Origin: Typhlomys cinereus
Lineage: Eukaryota; Chordata; Mammalia; Rodentia; Platacanthomyidae
Reading direction: 5' to 3'
DNA length: 64,000 nt
Assembly (NCBI GenBank): GCA_023101885.1
Contig: JALPQD010000026.1
Span: forward strand, 11,446,889-11,510,888
The translations under genes and the position numbers were made by a program. Below, in pieces: positions 22,240 to 33,509 of the stretch; the stretch's first letter is position 1; every line of letters begins with the position of its first letter. The notes under the pieces are model-generated. The model was given only the letters and a program-made list of their open reading frames with translations, searched no databases and was not told the origin of the DNA.

Positions 22240-22890
22240 AAGAAAGAAAAAGAAGCAATTGTTTTCCATTGGTGAATGGTAAGGACAATAGGAGGGGTCT
22301 CAGGGGTCCCAGCTGCCCTGCAATTGACCTTGCATCCAAGCTGATACGTTGAGACTAGAGAAATAATGAGTCTGTGCAGAAGAAAAGATGAACTTCTAGT
22401 TATGCTTAGAATAGCTTTAATGTACCATATAACTCTAATGAATGGATAAACGGTACTAGACGGAACTGAAGAGTAGAGAGGCCATTGGGGGCACATGTTG
22501 GGGACAGTTTGACTTTTCCATGTGACAGGAAGGAAGAATACAGAGCAGGGAGAAAGATCTAAGCCAGGTTCCCCTCAACTTCAAATGAGTCAGGAAGGGA
22601 ATAGTAATACTGTAGGTGAAAGAAATATGAATAGACCATCTATAATGACAGCTTGTCACACAATACACAAGAGACTATCAGAGAAAAGCAATGGGCCCAG
22701 CATAGTTCTAGAGGAAGCTTGCATGAGACAAGCACCTTCCACTCTCCATGGGCACAGAAAATACACGCTGGCCGTAGGGTCATCGAAGAAATCTCAGGGG
22801 GTCAGATTTACATCTGTCTTCCCAATTTGGATATGTGTGGCCCATAGTGTTTTCTATTCATTAAGACTCTATGCAATATTACTTTTATAG
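22240..22890. other. Unassigned DNA
   Basis: No repeat or gene recognised in about 650 bp. Confidence 0.45.
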
Positions 22891-23011
22891 ATTTTCGAGG
22901 TATTCGAACATTCCTGGTATTAGACGGAAAAGAGGATTCTATAGCCCAGCAGATTTCCAAGATTATAAATCCCCGGTGGAACCTGCTCCATTGAAGAAAC
23001 TGCCCGACTAA
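22891..23011 (+). CDS. Speculative terminal exon (exon-like reading frame)
   Basis: After an acceptor-like 'acttttatag' at 22881-22890, the frame starting with the codon at 22892 runs 39 codons to a TAA at 23009-23011. The peptide has a basic RRKR group followed by an acidic and proline-containing end. It is too short to prove anything: the same frame is open back to a stop at 22862, so an exon is not needed to explain it. I do not recognise a family, and no AATAAA polyadenylation signal is obvious nearby. Chance is the leading explanation. Confidence 0.12.
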
Positions 23012-23014
23012 GCA

Positions 23015-23900
23015 GAGCATCCCATGAATGGAGAGCCCATGAATAGCACTCTGTGGGTTTCCCTTTTCCCTCCCGTTTCTCCTTGTCACCCAGTCTGCTT
23101 TCTGGCAAGGCTTGGAAGATGGAGATGTGCTGAGAACGGAAAGAGACGCAGCGGTGGATTCTGGGAGAGAGAAGGCAGTTTGCTAGGCCCGGTGACCATG
23201 TGGGTCACAGCCTTCTGGGAAGGCATGGCTGTGAGCAGAGCACAGGAAAAACTCAGGAGAAAGAACAAACAAGCGTCCAGTTTCCCTCGTCTCGATATAG
23301 AAGCCCCCAAAGGTCCAAAACAATTTTAGAAAGAGAGGGGAGGGGAGGGAAAAGTATTGTGTCCCTCAGAGGAAATCAAGGGGCGGACACTTGGTATTGT
23401 TCGAAAGGGGCTGTGACGGGTTTTGCGGCTCTCAGTTCTGGTCAGCTGTGTCCTTCTGACCCTGAGACATTTATTGTTCAATCTTCTATAGAAAAAAAAT
23501 GTTTTGGAAAGAAAAGAATTGCCTGAGGTACTCTATTTCATGGCAGGCTGCTTGAGGCTGGGCTGTTAACTCTTTGGCTTGTACGTCATTGATAGAAATG
23601 AAGGTCAGAAGTACAAGTCGTGTGGCGCTTCTCACTGAGTCCTCACTTAATGCACGTGACCAAGGAAAGTCTGACTTGATTTTGTGCAACCAAAGCTTTG
23701 CATGTGCTCTAAAAATATATATACGGTGAAAAGTCATCAGACTCAATAAAAAATAAAAGTACTTCAAATAATTTCCTTTTTGTCTGCTGTTCAAAAGTCT
23801 TTCTTTTCATTATATGGTTTCGATTTCATGTAATGTGGGTGTCATTACTTATACGTGATAGACAATGCGTTCATCAACAGCACAGCAAATAACCCCCAAC
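23015..23900. other. Unassigned DNA
   Basis: No repeat recognised apart from a short G-rich purine run near 23325-23350. Confidence 0.45.
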
Positions 23901-23949
23901 ATTTCTTTTTCAGATGGAGACCTGGCTTAGAATTCCCGCCAAAGGACAT

Positions 23950-24525
23950 GGTTCCACAGATTTATCCCTGTTCCTCTGTGATATTCAACTATCTCTCCCT
24001 ATCTCAAGGCTCAGGGAACCTTGCAGAAGAGGGGGCAGTAAGATTGGAAGCACATGAAGTGGGGGGAGGTACTTCTGGCCAACACACTCCAGCTGTGACA
24101 GGCTACTGTACCCAGGAGTTCGCTGCAATGAGACCTTCTTCCATCAGGTTACACAGTGGCCAAAGTATCAACCCCCCCCCCCAAGGACTAGCGAGGATCT
24201 CAGGAGAAACAACTGTGCTGGGCTAGACTCTCTGGGGCAGGTTCTGGACCAGGGAAGAGAAACCTCCTCACTTCTGACTTGCCAGCTGAAGAACCACATG
24301 CACTACCGTAGAGACCTGATTCCCTCGCTAACACGGGCACCCCAAAGGAAGCCCTGTGACCCCCACACACAGAGGGACAGGAGGGCAGGCGGGACATGGT
24401 TGGATTGAAAAGGGGGAGGGAAAGGTAGGAGAGAAGGAGGTAGGAGGGGAAGAGATCAGGGCAACAACATAAACTTGTTTCACTTGTATATGAAAAATTC
24501 TCAATAAAAATTAATATCAAAAAGA
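23950..24525 (+). mobile_element. L1-type 3'UTR and tail
   Basis: L1 3'UTR-like text ('gaggtacttctggccaacac', 'ggctactgtacccaggagtt') is followed by a polypurine tract at 24405-24455 and an A-rich end with AATAAAA near 24503. This is the standard order for a plus-strand rodent L1 3' end. No ORF2 frame is present. A C10 run lies at 24172-24182. Confidence 0.65.
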
Positions 24526-24574
24526 CACAAAGAAAAAAAGAAATGTGTGTATTCAGTTTCAGTAACTGGGTCAC

Positions 24575-24870
24575 AAGTGACCCCCCCCAAACTTAGGACA
24601 ACAAACACTGATCTCACATTTTCTGCAAGTCAGGATTTTGAACATGGATTTTGGCCCCAAGTCTCTTAGAAGCCACAATGAGGCACCCGCTCCCTCCATC
24701 AATTTCCAAGCTCGCGAGGGGAGGATCCACACCTGGGACTGTGTCAAGCCTCAATGCTCTAGAGTGTTAGCGAAAGAGTGAGAGAGGGGACCCGAGATAG
24801 AAGCCACAGTCATTCTGTAAACCGTCTTCATGAGGCCGTCCTATCTTTTTCCCATCTTTAATTCATCAGA
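24575..24870 (-). mobile_element. MLT1-like MaLR LTR
   Basis: Plus-strand 'aacactgatctcacattttc', 'tgcaagtcaggattttgaac' and 'ccatcaatttccaagctcgc' follow the reverse complement of MLT1-type LTRs as I recall them. The copy is heavily diverged. Confidence 0.55.
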
Positions 24871-25064
24871 AGTGACTTAATACATCCACCCACACCGAGG
24901 ACAGCACCAGAGTTCTCCTCTGTGTCTGCCTGTCTCGTATCTTCAGTCAAACACAAGCGTACGTTGCAACGCAAATGCATCTCAGTGAGCCTGCTTGGAT
25001 TCATTCCTGTCCTCATTCCCCAAACAACACATTTGCACAAATATTTCCACGGCGTTTCATTGCT

Positions 25065-25192
25065 TTAAGCCAGTTATGGAGGGCTCACGCCCATAATTTC
25101 AGCACTTGAGAGGCTGAAGCAGGAGGATTGCTGTGAGTTAGAAGGCACCCTGGGCTTTGAAAGGAAAAACCTTGTCTCAAAAAAAAATCAAA
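25065..25192 (+). mobile_element. B1-like SINE
   Basis: 'ggctcacgcccataatttca', 'cttgagaggctgaagcagga', then 'ccttgtctcaaaaaaaaatc' as the A-tail. Confidence 0.85.
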
Positions 25193-25194
25193 TT

Positions 25195-26095
25195 ATTGTT
25201 TTAGTCATTAAAAGTAATCTAGATGTGAATCGTAGTGTACAAAAGGTTATACATGGGTTTTATGCAAACGTTAAACCAATTTATACGGGGACTTTGAATA
25301 GACAGCCACAATTTTCTTTTGAAGGAGAGTGCTGTGGACTCAGTCCTCCATAGACCAAGGGACAACTGTGCACAAAAGCATGAGTACCCTAGAGGGAATC
25401 GGAGGGGCCGCCTGTCAGGCAGCACAAACCCCACAACAGCAGTCTGAAATATCACAGCTTTGCAAAGTTATGTATGTAAAGTCAGGTAATGTCCAGAGAC
25501 ATTGAAAACGTAGCTGAGCTGAACTTCTGGTTACTACCCAGGGACTCATAAGGGTGGACTTCTAAATGAGTTGTCACCATCGCCCCTGCAAATTAAGAAA
25601 CTGAAGAAGAGATACAGTCTCCTCGTTGTGAAGCAATGGTCATGTGTCAGTCATGGCTCCCTGTCAGTCAAGTGGCACTTGCCGTAGGAACGGCCCGTAA
25701 GGGGAACTTGGTTTAAAAGCCTCAAGACTTCACCTTGGAACAATTCCTCATGGATTGTGTAGTGTCACTGGTATAGTGTCAATGATCGTACCTCAGGTCA
25801 TGCACAAGTGTGCTTATGTGCATTATGCATGCATGTGTGTGTGCATGCCTGTGTGTGCATATTTGCATTGAGTGCACAAGAAAAACAGCAAGGTTAAACA
25901 AATGCTGCATTAAGAGGTTGAAAATGTTTCAGTGCATCGAAGCCACCAGTTTCATACTATGATAAGAACTAAACAATCACAATTCAAAAGTTGTGCATAT
26001 CTCTCCGCCATGTTCTCCTGGCTTGATGGGAAGTATGAAAGCCAACTGGAATTAGAAGCAATTAAAATAGTATTGGAATGCAAATAAGGGCTGGG
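25195..26095. other. Unassigned DNA
   Basis: AT-rich with a TG/CA-alternating patch at 25800-25870. Nothing else recognised. Confidence 0.5.
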
Positions 26096-26097
26096 GA

Positions 26098-26305
26098 GGT
26101 GGCTTAACAGTTCAAGTGCTTTCTACATAATCTGGAGGACAAGAGTTGGACTCCCCAGATCCAAGGAAATGTCAGGTGGCTGTGGCAGAGATGGTGAATT
26201 ACCAGAGCATGTTGGCTCGTAGGCTAGCCCTATCGGTGAGCTCTGGGTTTGATTAGAAGTCCTTCTTCAAAGAAGAAGAAGAAGAATGCTTGAAGGTGAT
26301 TCTCT
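26098..26305 (+). mobile_element. B2-like SINE (left arm of an inverted pair)
   Basis: Head 'gggctggggaggtggcttaa', body 'gtcaggtggctgtggcagag', then 'gctctgggtttgattagaag' and an (AAG)5 run at about 26270-26286. It abuts a minus-strand SINE. Confidence 0.75.
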
Positions 26306-26317
26306 CTCTCTGTCTAG

Positions 26318-26572
26318 TGTGTGTGTGTGTATGTGAGCGCGTGTGCACACACACGTGCACATACTTCATCTGTGCCTGTGGAAGTCCAGGAGTGACACTG
26401 GGAATCCAACTAGATAGTTCTACCTCCTTTTGCTTTGCTTTGGGGTTTCTAGACTATGCCTTCCAGGGCCGAAATTACAGGCCACTGCCATTTCCATTTC
26501 TGCCTGGCATTTTTATATGGGATCTTGGGATCTGAACTCAGGTCCTTGGCTTGAGCTACATCACTCCCACTC
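26318..26572 (-). mobile_element. B2-like SINE (right arm of an inverted pair)
   Basis: The GT-rich start at 26318-26355 is the CA tail. The body contains 'gcctgtggaagtccaggagt' and 'atatgggatcttgggatctg'; the tRNA head is degraded at its end. It faces the preceding SINE tail to tail. Confidence 0.8.
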
Positions 26573-26574
26573 AA

Positions 26575-28030
26575 GGATGTTTTTTATATGAACACACTTG
26601 TACACCAGTGAACATGCACATGGACATGGAAAAAGAAAAAGGAAATAAATAAATATCTAAAATGAGCAGAACCTGTCGGAATTTAATTTTATAAATTACT
26701 AAGGAAACTATTTCTTCTAATTGATTTGTGACTTAGGATACACTTGCACTCTGAAAGATCTTAGAGCAAGGAAACTTGCAAACGCACTTTTCTGTCGCGC
26801 TAATGATCTTAGTGCCTTTGAATTCTCTGTGCTGCCCTAGAGAACCCCAGGCATGCGCAAGCGCGGACCAGTAAGTGGTGACCTGTTCCAGCTCTAACCA
26901 TTCACTAAACCTTATACTCGGGCTTCTCTCTGTTGTCTCACCCTCGCCGCCTCCCTTCTGTTAAGAATGACACAATCACCATGAACACTGTGAGATGGCT
27001 TTGGTTCTCCAGTATTTGGAATCCACAAGACCAGTTCATTGAGTTGTTTAGCAAGAAAGCAAAATTGCACCGTTTAGAAAATTGTTGAGAGTATAAAAGC
27101 ACTTGGCTGTCTTCCCCTGATCCAGAAGGTACTGTGTGTTCTTTGGATCCCAGACAGCGTTTTTTGGGCAGTTCCAGATAAGGTATCCAATAACTTTGCT
27201 CCCTGTCCCTCATTTTCTTGCCCTCATTCCAAAAAAAAAAAGTTGGACGGCTGCCTCCCAAATAATTTTATTGTGAGGACGGTTATTATGAAAACACACT
27301 CTACTGGTTTTCGCTGACCTCCAAAACACACTCCCTAATTAAGTGCAAATGGGAAATGGACTTGGAGCAGGTTGTCTCTGATTTTGGACTTGGGAGCAGT
27401 CTTAAAGTTTATGAACTCAATCTGCAAAGTCTGTCTGCCAAGCAAGGAATTTCTTATTTCATTTGGTGACTGCACTGAGATTATATAATGCTCCTCCGAA
27501 AGCACTGGATGCTGGAGATATGTGTAAACCATCTGTCTGTGCTGAAAAGTCAAAAAGAAAAAAAGGGGGGCTGCCCCCACCATTTGTCTCTCGATGTAAC
27601 TAATTATTTATCCAGAGGAATTTCATCATGGGCTTTTATTTTAACATGGAGTTCATACATAACCATAAAAGTTTACAGCAATGATCATATTCATGCTCTC
27701 ACATCTTTTTATAGGAGCGCAGAGTTATTCAGCTCTAAGATTTAAAGAAACGCAAGACCCTGGCAGAGAGAAGAGGCAGAGGAACAAAGCTAAAGTTTCA
27801 TCCCCGCCGGCTAGTCTTTTCCTCCCTGGTCAGCAGGGGGCAGTAGTAATAGAGGAAGAGAAGGTGCTGCTTTCTTGAATCTGAGAGAAGTTAGGAGAGT
27901 TTTCTATGAACTCCAGCAGTCTTGTCCTTTCTGATAGGAACGAGCTTAGATTATGACAAATAACTTAGAATGTCAGGAGAAGCTGCCACACTTTGAGGCC
28001 ACACTCTCAGCCAAGCCGTTTCCACACACA
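26575..28030. other. Unassigned AT-rich DNA
   Basis: About 1.45 kb with no recognised repeat except short A runs. Reading frames are short and unsupported. Confidence 0.45.
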
Positions 28031-28064
28031 ATATTTTATTCCATTTTTTTTTTTCGACAGAAAA

Positions 28065-28175
28065 GAATGAAATCAAGTATCAGGTTCTGTGTCTTAAAGG
28101 AGAGGAAATGGAGGCTTGAGAAATTGTGTCATTTTCTCAGGGTTACATCGCTCAAGCCATCACAGCTGACTGGAT
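28065..28175 (+). mobile_element. Possible MIR fragment
   Basis: 'aaaggagaggaaatggaggc' followed by 'gagaaattgtgtcattttct' and 'agggttacatcgctcaagcc' loosely follow the MIR core. Weak by eye. Confidence 0.3.
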
Positions 28176-28179
28176 AGAG

Positions 28180-29628
28180 AATTGTCCACCAAGCCCCGTA
28201 CGATACATTTGTTTGTATTTTCTTATTTAAATTCTCGTGTTTGCTTAAATTCTTGCTTTGTTTTGATTTGGTGGAGGCAGGTCTTCCTGGAAAGCAAGTT
28301 TCAGGTATGCACCTCTGTGGCCGGCCCAGGGTTAAAATTCTTTCACTTTATGAAGCACGTGCAAGTATTTTTAGCTTTTTTTTGTTAAGACTCAAACTCA
28401 AATACTCTGAATATACAATTATCTGTTGAAATTGAGATTCTCTATTATAATGGAGTTTTTCTCAACTTTGCTAACAATGGCAACATGGTTAAGGAATATT
28501 GCTAACTTACATATTTTCACTTTCTCTACCAGAGCCATGTGGCAAATTGGATAGATGCATTTATTGCTTATCTTTGGCTGTTTTTGGCAAAATGTGATAT
28601 AGTTAGCATCCTGGGGTTTATAATCAGGCAGATGGGGCCTGAATCTCAGCTCTGTGTCCAGCCCCCAAACTAATATTCCTGTCTCAAAACAAACAAAACA
28701 AAACAAAATAGAACATGGTCAGCTCAGAATTCATTTGACCTGGTTAGGTATAAGCCAGTCGATGCAGGTAAGAGCAATAACCTGACTTTGTTAGGTGGGA
28801 AGCAGTCCATCGCTTGGGTATTCTGACACTATAGCACCACCCGGAAAGCAAGAGATGATCCAAAACAATGTTTTGGTTCTAGAGGCTAAAAGTCCAGATG
28901 GTTAAGAAGCCACAGGTAGCTAATTGTGTTCTTTGGTGTTTACTGGTAAAATTGGTACGATGTGCTTCACAGGCTCTGTTGAGGGGAAATGGGGGCTAAT
29001 GATCTCCCCATTCATGTACAGTTGTCCTTTGTTTGGGACTAAAAATACAAAGGCACACAGGCTTCCCCTTTCTACGTCTGCGGAAAACATTACTGACCAT
29101 CAGAAAGTAACGGGGCTTCTCACATGCACTGAAACTCCGTTTAAAACTCTTCAGTCTCAAAGAAGACAACATTGCCCTTTTCCCTAAGCCTGCTTTGGAG
29201 TTGGAAAATATATCATAGAAATCTGAGTATGATCCAATTTTCTTCGCTCTGTCAATCCTGAGCAGACCAATATTGAAAATAGATTTACCATCTCCCTCAA
29301 TTTGCATTTTTATTGGTTTTGTTTATATTTCGGTATGCTATTTCAAATAGCTGACTCCAAGTTCAATAAGTAACTTCTCCAAACTATAAATTCCTTCACA
29401 TCACAAGCGCTTTCCTAATAATCTGTTCCCCCTTACTAGTCCCTGGCTTACAAAAAGCAGAATTCACACAGTAAGCACATTAGAAAGCAATTACTTGTAT
29501 TACAGAAGAACTGCTCAACGGAAACGGTTAAAGAAATATTTTTCCAAATAATTGCAAAAATATATTAAAGTTTTACCTCTTTATTATTCAAAACACTTCT
29601 CAATTTCATTGGCCCATGCCTGTTTTTC
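28180..29628. other. Unassigned AT-rich DNA
   Basis: About 1.4 kb without recognised repeats. Frames at 28924-29187 (plus) and 28996-29307 (minus) overlap and show no known domain. Confidence 0.45.
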
Positions 29629-29639
29629 TCAATCTTCTT

Positions 29640-29940
29640 TTTTTAAAAATTTTTTTATTATTATTTATTCAACTGTGCGCATGTGCGTGTATATGTGTGC
29701 ACGTGTGTATATGTCTCTGTGTGTGTCTGTGTATGTGTAGAACCACGGACGAATTCGCGAATCACCATGGATGCCTCCACCTCCTTCTGCCCCGGGATTC
29801 ACAGGCTCCGCCCTACCAGGACCAGAAGCACAGGCCGCCCCCACTTCCACCTGGCATCTATACGTGGGATCTGGGATCTGAACTCAGGACCTTCCGCCTG
29901 CAAAGCGGAGGCTTAACCCCTGAGCCACCTCTCCAGCCCC
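29640..29940 (-). mobile_element. Young B2-like SINE with 11-bp target duplication
   Basis: Full-length minus-strand copy: the head (reverse complement 'gagccacctctccagcccc') ends at 29940, and the AT-rich tail lies at 29640-29670. The direct repeat tcaatcttctt is at 29629-29639 and 29941-29951 exactly. The body is near-identical to the copies at 41557 and 47153, marking a young subfamily. Confidence 0.92.
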
Positions 29941-30117
29941 TCAATCTTCTTATTTATTCACATAGTTTTATAACTTGAAAAGTTGCATATTACCTAAGAA
30001 ATTTTCTTCATGCGAAAATAATATGAAATTATTTCTTTTCTATTAAAGCTCAAAAGTGCAATAAAAAGAACATCTATAACTTTCCTGCAACCTACTTCAG
30101 ATAGTAGGTGCTGTAAC

Positions 30118-30348
30118 TAGCAAAGAGAGAGGTTTAGGTGTTAAGACACTGCCTAGCGAGCAGAAGGACCAGAGTTTGGATCCTAGGTCCCATGTGAAAA
30201 TGCCAGGTGTCCACACTTCCAGATCTGGTAAGCAGAGCCTGGGAAATCCCAGATCAAAGCAAAACAGAGGTAGAAGCAATCCAAGATGATTTGGGCCTCC
30301 ACAGGGATGTATAGTGCCTTCTGACACACACGCACACACACACACAAA

Positions 30349-30403
<55 letters not shown>
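30118..30403 (+). mobile_element. B2-like SINE with CA and (AAAT)n tail
   Basis: Head degraded ('agagagaggtttaggtgtta'), body 'agcagagcctgggaaatccc', 'gcaatccaagatgatttg', 'ctccacagggatg'. The tail begins as CA repeats and continues as about 15 AAAT units. Confidence 0.85.
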
Positions 30404-30404
30404 A
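30345..30404 (+). repeat. (AAAT)n microsatellite
   Basis: About 15 perfect AAAT units forming the distal tail of the SINE at 30118. Confidence 0.97.
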
Positions 30405-30608
30405 ATGGAAGAGTGTAAAATACTGTTTCCTTAAAATGTTATTGATCACAGTTTCTGTGAGTTTTGTTTTTCTAAGCTACATGAGAAGGTCTATTTCTTC
30501 TTTCTTCCTTCTCTATCTCCACTTCTTCCTCTTTCTCCTGCTCCTCCACCATATCCTCTTTCTCCCACTCTTCTTACTCTCTTCCTCTTCTCTCTCCTTT
30601 TCCTCTTT

Positions 30609-30800
30609 CTCGAGATGTGGGGTCACACAGACCAGGCCATGAAGCTAAGGATGAACTTGAATGTTTGAGCCTCCTCCCATCTCCACATCTCACATGCAGA
30701 GACCACAGACCACAGACGCATGCCAGTACTCCTGGATTACAGGGTACTGAGGACTGAACCCAGGGCTTTGTGTATGCGAGGCAAGCACTCTCGGCTCTTT
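30609..30800 (-). mobile_element. B4-like SINE
   Basis: Reverse complement of a B1-type body ('gatgtggggtcacacagacc') followed by the reverse complement of an ID-type head ('aggactgaacccagggcttt', 'gcgaggcaagcactctcgg'). Confidence 0.75.
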
Positions 30801-30810
30801 TTTTTTTTTG

Positions 30811-31045
30811 CATGTGTGGGTGTGGGCGTGACTGTGCATAGAAGGCATTTGAGTGTGTGTGTCTGTGGAGGCGCAGGGGTGAGCTCTAGAATCATCTTGG
30901 CTTGCTCTACCTCCTTATTGTTTTGCATTGGAATTTTCTAGACTCTGACTTCCAGAGTCAGAAGTGTAAGTCACCACCTTGTCCACCTAACACTTTTAAG
31001 GGGCACAAGGGATTTAAATTCAGGTTCTTGGACAGCTAAACAAAC
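30811..31045 (-). mobile_element. B2-like SINE, diverged
   Basis: GT-rich start, 'gtctgtggaggcgcaggggt', 'agaatcatcttggcttgctc', and 'gggatttaaattcaggttct' in minus-strand order; the tRNA head is eroded. Confidence 0.75.
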
Positions 31046-31049
31046 AACA

Positions 31050-32115
31050 GATAGACCATCTAGGCTGATCTCAAAGGCCAGTGACAAGCGTGACTATTCT
31101 AAATTGAAGGGGGAAGCACAGGAGAGTGGGTCCTAGCTAGATCAGTGGTCCTAGCTGGTCAGGGGATTTTCTCCAATGTGCCTAGATTGTCCATTCCTTG
31201 ATGTTAAAAGAAAGACTCCATAAGGGTAAAATCTGAAATTCTCAAGCACATGTAAGAGAACAGGAGGCAGAGCAGGTATTTGCCGGCAAGGGTGTGGCTT
31301 CCTGCTGCTCCAGGTAGATGCTCCACCAAAGGAATTCCTTTGTGGAAATGCCTGAGACCTTTTCATTGTGGAGATGATGATGGTTGGTAAATCCAGCCTT
31401 GCGTCATTTTCCTTCTGAGTCCATGGCCGCTAGTGAATGGGAGCACGATTCTAGAACGCTAGAGAACTCACACGTCTAAGAAGGTTCTGGTGGAAAAGAA
31501 AGGGGAGCTCCCAGAAATACTGCTGCATGAGGCAAAGGGAAAAACAAAACAACTGCAAACAACAACAAAAAAATCTGTCCACATATCTGTTCCAGAAGCT
31601 TCCACTGACAAGACGGGCAGTTGTTGGGAAGCCCTGGAAGACAGGCAGGCAAAACCCCATGCAGGCTGGCTCCCATGACTACAGCACTGCGGGCAGACAG
31701 CGGGGCGAGCTGGCTGGCCCAGGGCCACGTCCCCGGCCTGCCCTCCACACCTACGCTTCTTCCTTACTCCTCAGGGAGACCGTATGAACTTCAGCCGGAC
31801 TCGCTCGGGAGCAGCACCTGACCTGAAGTGACATCGGGCTAATTATAGGGTTTGTTTGTGCGCTCGGCAGAACATGGTCCTTGGTGTCGCCATAGAAATT
31901 CCCATGCGTTTGCTGGCAGGTGGCTGCATCAAATCCCACTGGGGATTTAACGCCACACGCTAGGCATGTGCCACGTGCCCGTGCTGAGGTCCTCCCATTC
32001 GGAATGTGGCCGCCCCCAGGAGCCCCTGAAGCGGTGTGAGCAGACCTCTTACCCGGCCGTGCGTGAGAATGCCAGAAGAAAACTGCATCCGTCTTTTTTG
32101 TGAAATTCAGCATTT
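31050..32115. other. Unassigned, moderately GC-rich DNA
   Basis: About 1.07 kb without a recognised repeat, with several CG dinucleotides at 31680-32060. Frames lie on both strands (plus 31527-31787, minus 31468-31748, minus 31751-32113) without known domains. An AT-rich motif 'ggctaattatagggttt' lies at 31838. No function can be assigned. Confidence 0.4.
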
Positions 32116-32122
32116 GCTCTTC

Positions 32123-32202
32123 AGTAGCTGGATTTGAACCCAGGGCCTTAGTCTTTCATGTGCAGGAAAGCGCTCTCCCACTGAGCTGTACCCCCGGCCT
32201 CA
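32123..32202 (-). mobile_element. ID/tRNA-derived SINE head
   Basis: 'agctggatttgaacccaggg' followed by 'gcgctctcccactgagctgt' is the reverse complement of an ID-type head containing A and B boxes. It is the part of the window that most resembles a tRNA, but it lacks full cloverleaf structure. Confidence 0.75.
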
Positions 32203-32284
32203 CACACATACTATAAATTGAATGAACTCTTGAGAACAAATTCCTAATATCTTCCCATCATTTTTCTAAACCTAGACAACCACA

Positions 32285-32359
32285 TTCCCTAGGCTCAAGA
32301 GAATTGAGGATGGTTCCTATTGTCAACCTTGGACCTCACACACATATGCACTCTTATGC

Positions 32360-32403
<44 letters not shown>

Positions 32404-32408
32404 ATGCA
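32285..32408 (+). mobile_element. 3' end of a B2-like SINE with (AC)n tail
   Basis: 'gaggatggttcctattgtca' then a CA tail with a near-perfect run of about 19 units at 32361-32398. The 5' part is lost. Confidence 0.65.
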
Positions 32409-32639
32409 CAGAGATTAAAAAGAACAACTGAAGATCAAGAGCAGACTCGCATGAACTGTGTTCACTGCGTCAGACCCGATTCTCATTCTAGTCCCTGGAT
32501 ACGGCTGAGCCAGTCCTTCTGGATCTTTCCATGCAACATACTCCTTCAACTGCCTGCCCCTGTTTTAGTGCTTCCAGACTTCTCCAGCCATTGTTCCTTT
32601 CTTCGGTCACTGTCAAGCCCTAACTTTCGCAATACCGAA

Positions 32640-33160
32640 GAGTCTATTCTTTAAAATAAAACTTTTCTGAACTCGGTAGCTTTCCGGTCAGCCTTTCTGT
32701 TAGGGTGCTCTTTGTTGGGGTGTCTTGGCCTGTGAGGGTCCTTGGAGCTGTACTGTAATGGTCTGTCAAGGATGGAAATATTGTAAGGAAATATAGTGGT
32801 CATCTGCACTATTAGGAAACAGGGTTCCCCAGGGAACCTCCAGGAATCTCATCTGAGGAGAAGAAAAGGCTGACCCTTCATGCCAGCTTGAGGGGGGCTT
32901 GTCTCCAGAATAAGGAAGAGGCGGTGTATGTCAGTGATAGGCGGGGCCACACCTGGCCCAGAATTGCTTTGGTTGTGCATCACTCTTGCTGTCTATTTAA
33001 ACCTCAACCCCAGGTTTGAACTCCACAGAAGGACTTAGGTACTAGATCTCTGTCCTTCCCACTGGCCACATTGAGTGAATCTCTTTATCCTGTTTTCACT
33101 ATTAATTTGGCTCTTTTACTTGGTTTAATCAAGGATCAGTGGTCAAATCTGGCTTGTTGG
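32640..33160 (+). mobile_element. Candidate ERV LTR and leader
   Basis: A TATA-like 'ctatttaaacctcaacccc' at about 32993 is followed by pyrimidine-rich text and 'cttgttggggcccaggc' near 33147, which loosely resembles a retroviral primer-binding region. Upstream text from about 32698 (TGTTAGGG) could be U3. I see no second copy in the window, no target duplication and no retroviral frame. Only described here; family unknown. Confidence 0.35.
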
Positions 33161-33231
33161 GGCCCAGGCTATAGACCTGGGTCAGGCAACACTAGTTATA
33201 TATACCCTTTGGACATTTTAAATTATATATA

Positions 33232-33505
33232 TGTGCTGAAGAGATGGCTCATAGGGCAGAGCCTTGGCCTCGAAAGCAAAAGAACCTGAGTTCAGTCCCA
33301 GATCCCATGTAAAAATACTAAACAGACATGCTGGTGGCCTGGTCTTCTGGCTTTGGAAGGTGGAACTTGGGAAACTCCAGAGCAAAGCAGTAGGAGGGAG
33401 AGTTATCCAGGATGATTTCTGATGTCACATTGGGTCTCCACAGACAGAGAGACAGGCGCGCAGTGCACACACACACACACACACAAATAAACAAATGAAT
33501 ATATA
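33232..33505 (+). mobile_element. B2-like SINE
   Basis: Head 'gctgaagagatggctcatag', B-box-like 'cctgagttcagtcccagatc', body 'aggtggaacttgggaaactc', 3' part 'gatgatttctgatgtcacat', 'ctccacagacag', then a CA tail. Confidence 0.88.
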
Positions 33506-33509
33506 TGTA

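Noticed and set aside
32123..32202. tRNA-like sequence with A and B boxes
   Set aside because: It is the head of an ID-type SINE; the acceptor stem and a full cloverleaf are missing. The same applies to the other SINE heads.
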